15,007 nucleotides of DNA. Source: an uncultured Collinsella sp. Lineage in GTDB: Bacteria > Actinomycetota > Coriobacteriia > Coriobacteriales > Coriobacteriaceae. Positions 13,443 through 15,007 of this stretch are shown here, piece after piece (position 1 is the stretch's first letter; each line of letters starts with the position of its first letter). A program made the position numbers and the translations under genes. Below the pieces are notes generated by a model. The model had not been told where the DNA came from, ran no database searches, and was given only the letters and a program-made list of their open reading frames with translations. The DNA is taken from assembly GCA_900543615.1 (NCBI GenBank), contig UQSC01000044.1, positions 1 to 15,007 on the forward strand. Reading direction: 5' to 3'.

Positions 13443-14777
13443 ATGTCCCAGTCCTCGACGCCCGCCGTCAGCGATGCCATCTACGACGCATCGTCGCTCG
13501 GCCGCCCGCGCATGTTCCTGCTCGGCCTACAGCACCTGTTTGCCATGTTTGGCGCCACCGTGCTGGTGCCCGTGCTCACCGGCCTCTCGGTATCGGCAAC
13601 GCTTTTGTTTGCCGGCTTGGGCACGCTGCTGTTCCACTTCCTGTCGCGCGGTAAGGTGCCGGCATTTTTGGGCTCATCGTTTGCCTTTATTGCCGGTTAT
13701 GCCGCAATCGCGCCCAACGGCGAGACCGAGCTTTTGCCCTACGCCTGCCTGGGCGTAGCTTGTGCCGGTCTGCTCTATCCGGTGCTGGCGGCGCTCTTCC
13801 GCGCGTTTGGCGCCAAGCGTGTCATGCGTTTCTTTCCGCCGGTGGTGACTGGCCCCATCGTCATTTCCATCGGCTTGATCCTGGCAAGTTCCGCTATTGC
13901 CAACTGCCAGACCAATTGGCTCGTCGCCGTTATCGCCGTGGCAGTGATCGTCATCTGCAACATCTGGGGCCGCGGCATGGTCAAGATCGTGCCGATTTTG
14001 CTGGGCGTTGCGGTGAGCTATGCCGTTGCGACTGCGCTGGGCGAGGTCGACTTTTCTGGCGTCGCAGCCGCTCCCTGGGTTGGTTTGCCCATCGTGTGGG
14101 ATAACACCGTGTTTTCGCTCTTTGGGCCGCAGTTCGATAGCGGTCTTGCCACGACGGCCATCATCACCATCATGCCGCTGGCCTTCGCGACCATGATCGA
14201 GCATATCGGCGATATCTCTGCTATCGGTTCGACTTGCGAGCGCAACTACATTGCCGATCCCGGTCTGCATCGCACGCTGCTCGGCGACGGCCTTGCCACG
14301 ATTCTGGCTTCGCTCTTTGGCGCTCCGGCCAACACTACGTATGGTGAGAACACCGGCGTGCTCGCCCTGACGCGCGTGTTCGACCCGCGCGTAATTCGAA
14401 TTGCCGCGTGTTGCGCCATCGTGCTTTCGTTCTGCCCCAAGTTCGCGGCTGTCATTGCGGCCATGCCGGCGTGTGTGATCGGCGGTGTGTCGCTCGTGCT
14501 CTACGGCATGATCAGCGCTGTGGGCGTCCGCAACCTCATCGAGAACCAGGTCGATTTCCAGAACAACCGCAACGTGCTGGTTGCCGCGCTGGTGCTCGTG
14601 CTTTCGCTCGGCATCGCGTACAGCACCGCCGGCGCCATCGTGTTGGAGCTGGGCGGCGTGACCATTTCGCTGTCCGGCATTGCCGTGGGCTCACTGGTGG
14701 GCATTGTGCTCAACGCCATCCTGCCGGGTAACGACTTTGAGTTTGATGTCTCCGAGCTTGAGGAGGCTGCTGAGTAG
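13443..14777 (+). CDS. NCS2-family uracil/xanthine permease (UraA-like)
   Basis: This 444-residue inner-membrane nucleobase:proton symporter should have about 14 membrane segments, starting near residue 25. Family landmarks are Q30-H31 in LQHLFAMFGATVLVP, E253-H-x-G in the substrate-binding segment and NTTYGEN (297-303) with E302. The 49-residue spacing of E253 and E302 equals that of the uracil-binding Glu241 and Glu290 of Escherichia coli UraA, as I recall them. Uracil is therefore the first guess, with xanthine or uric acid possible. The ATG at 13443 follows AAAGGA by five bases. The gene is on the same strand as the MetE-like gene but separated by 122 bases with a promoter-like dyad, so it is probably its own unit. 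It ends at a strong terminator. Confidence 0.93.
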   Translation: MSQSSTPAVSDAIYDASSLGRPRMFLLGLQHLFAMFGATVLVPVLTGLSVSATLLFAGLGTLLFHFLSRGKVPAFLGSSFAFIAGYAAIAPNGETELLPYACLGVACAGLLYPVLAALFRAFGAKRVMRFFPPVVTGPIVISIGLILASSAIANCQTNWLVAVIAVAVIVICNIWGRGMVKIVPILLGVAVSYAVATALGEVDFSGVAAAPWVGLPIVWDNTVFSLFGPQFDSGLATTAIITIMPLAFATMIEHIGDISAIGSTCERNYIADPGLHRTLLGDGLATILASLFGAPANTTYGENTGVLALTRVFDPRVIRIAACCAIVLSFCPKFAAVIAAMPACVIGGVSLVLYGMISAVGVRNLIENQVDFQNNRNVLVAALVLVLSLGIAYSTAGAIVLELGGVTISLSGIAVGSLVGIVLNAILPGNDFEFDVSELEEAAE

Positions 14778-14802
14778 CAGCTGCGTTCAGCTAAAACAAG
14801 AT

Positions 14803-14840
14803 ATGGTGCCCATGCGTATATGCGTGTGGGCACCATTTTT
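14803..14840. terminator. Intrinsic terminator after the permease gene, shared with the convergent gene
   Basis: ATGGTGCCCA (14803-14812) pairs perfectly with TGGGCACCAT (14827-14836) around a 14-base loop. TTTTT (14836-14840) follows on the plus strand. The stop codon of the minus-strand hydrolase fragment (14839-14841) overlaps the T run, so the stem also lies directly downstream of that gene. Confidence 0.85.
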
Positions 14841-14958
14841 AATGTGTCAGTATCCAGTGGATGCCGCGGGCCATGCGTAAGTCGGTTTGGGCAAAGTGAT
14901 TGCCGGGGTTGAGCTCCAGCGTTGTTGGAATGCCGCGCTCGACGAGCAACGTTTCCAT
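14839..14958 (-). CDS. C-terminal fragment of a probable alpha/beta hydrolase (5' end missing)
   Basis: The last 39 codons of a minus-strand gene are open right up to the adapter junction and end in TAA at 14839-14841. The fragment contains TLELNPGNHFAQTD followed by RMARGIHWIL. An H in a PGNH-type turn near the C-terminus, then a short helix ending in Trp-Ile-Leu, is how many alpha/beta-hydrolase esterases present their catalytic histidine, so H23 of the fragment is a candidate. The ATG triplet at the junction (14958) is probably internal, because the histidine end of a hydrolase fold could not stand alone. The nucleophile and most of the enzyme lie beyond the contig. Coding status is likely; the family is tentative. 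Confidence 0.55.
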   Translation of the reverse strand: METLLVERGIPTTLELNPGNHFAQTDLRMARGIHWILTH

Positions 14959-15007
14959 CTGTCTCTTATACACATCTCCGAGCCCACGAGACCGAGGCTG
15001 ATCTCGT
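14959..15007 (+). other. Nextera read-2 adapter, i7 index and start of P7 (sequencing artefact)
   Basis: The reverse-complemented Tn5 mosaic end (14959-14977, CTGTCTCTTATACACATCT) is followed by the read-2 adapter remainder (14978-14992). Then come eight bases, CGAGGCTG (14993-15000), that match index N710 as I recall it, and ATCTCGT, the first bases of P7. None of this is genomic. Confidence 0.98.

Noticed and set aside
32..14958. Defence system, prophage, CRISPR or secretion cluster
   Set aside because: No nuclease, helicase, integrase, repeat-spacer array or structural gene was found. All sizeable genes have metabolic, signalling, regulatory or transport assignments.

Overview
The window is a fragment of a high-GC bacterial chromosome, most likely a gut member of the Coriobacteriia close to Collinsella. 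That placement is an inference from base composition, gene content and recalled family resemblance, not from a search. Both ends are artificial. Bases 1-31 are a Nextera/Tn5 read-1 adapter. Bases 14959-15007 are the read-2 adapter with what looks like an i7 index and the start of P7. Genomic sequence therefore runs from 32 to 14958, and both ends cut through genes.

Left block, minus strand (32-6795). Reading in the direction of transcription from 6795: a five-domain c-di-GMP protein (GGDEF-PAS-degenerate GGDEF-degenerate GGDEF-EAL); a shorter paralogue (GGDEF-PAS-degenerate GGDEF); a flavodoxin-like flavoprotein with a four-cysteine cluster; a tightly linked ArsC/Spx-fold protein that lacks the usual N-terminal cysteine; a CobW/COG0523 GTPase; a strong terminator; and the first seven codons of a probable trmL, cut by the adapter.

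Middle. A 317-base divergent intergenic region with helically phased GTAYA motifs separates the c-di-GMP genes from a plus-strand patatin-like phospholipase gene (7113-7982). The phospholipase gene converges on a thiamine salvage operon on the minus strand (10117 down to 8084). That operon reads TPP riboswitch, intrinsic terminator, thiM, a thiamine-binding protein of the MTH1187 family, thiE. Its genes are tightly packed: 3 nt between the first two and a 4-nt GTGA overlap between the last two.

Right block, plus strand (10216-14777): a Cof-type HAD phosphatase, a LysR regulator 10 nt downstream, a short (core-only) MetE-family methyltransferase behind a well-formed LysR-type operator, and an NCS2 uracil/xanthine permease. 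A bidirectional-looking terminator at 14803-14840 separates the permease from the 3' end of a probable alpha/beta hydrolase on the minus strand, cut by the right adapter.

The parts that hold together as units are the riboswitch-controlled thiamine salvage operon, the tandem c-di-GMP paralogues, the flavoprotein/ArsC-like pair, and the LysR-operator-MetE module. I see no tRNA, rRNA, CRISPR array, transposase or prophage gene. A few short palindromes at gene borders look like dispersed REP-type elements.
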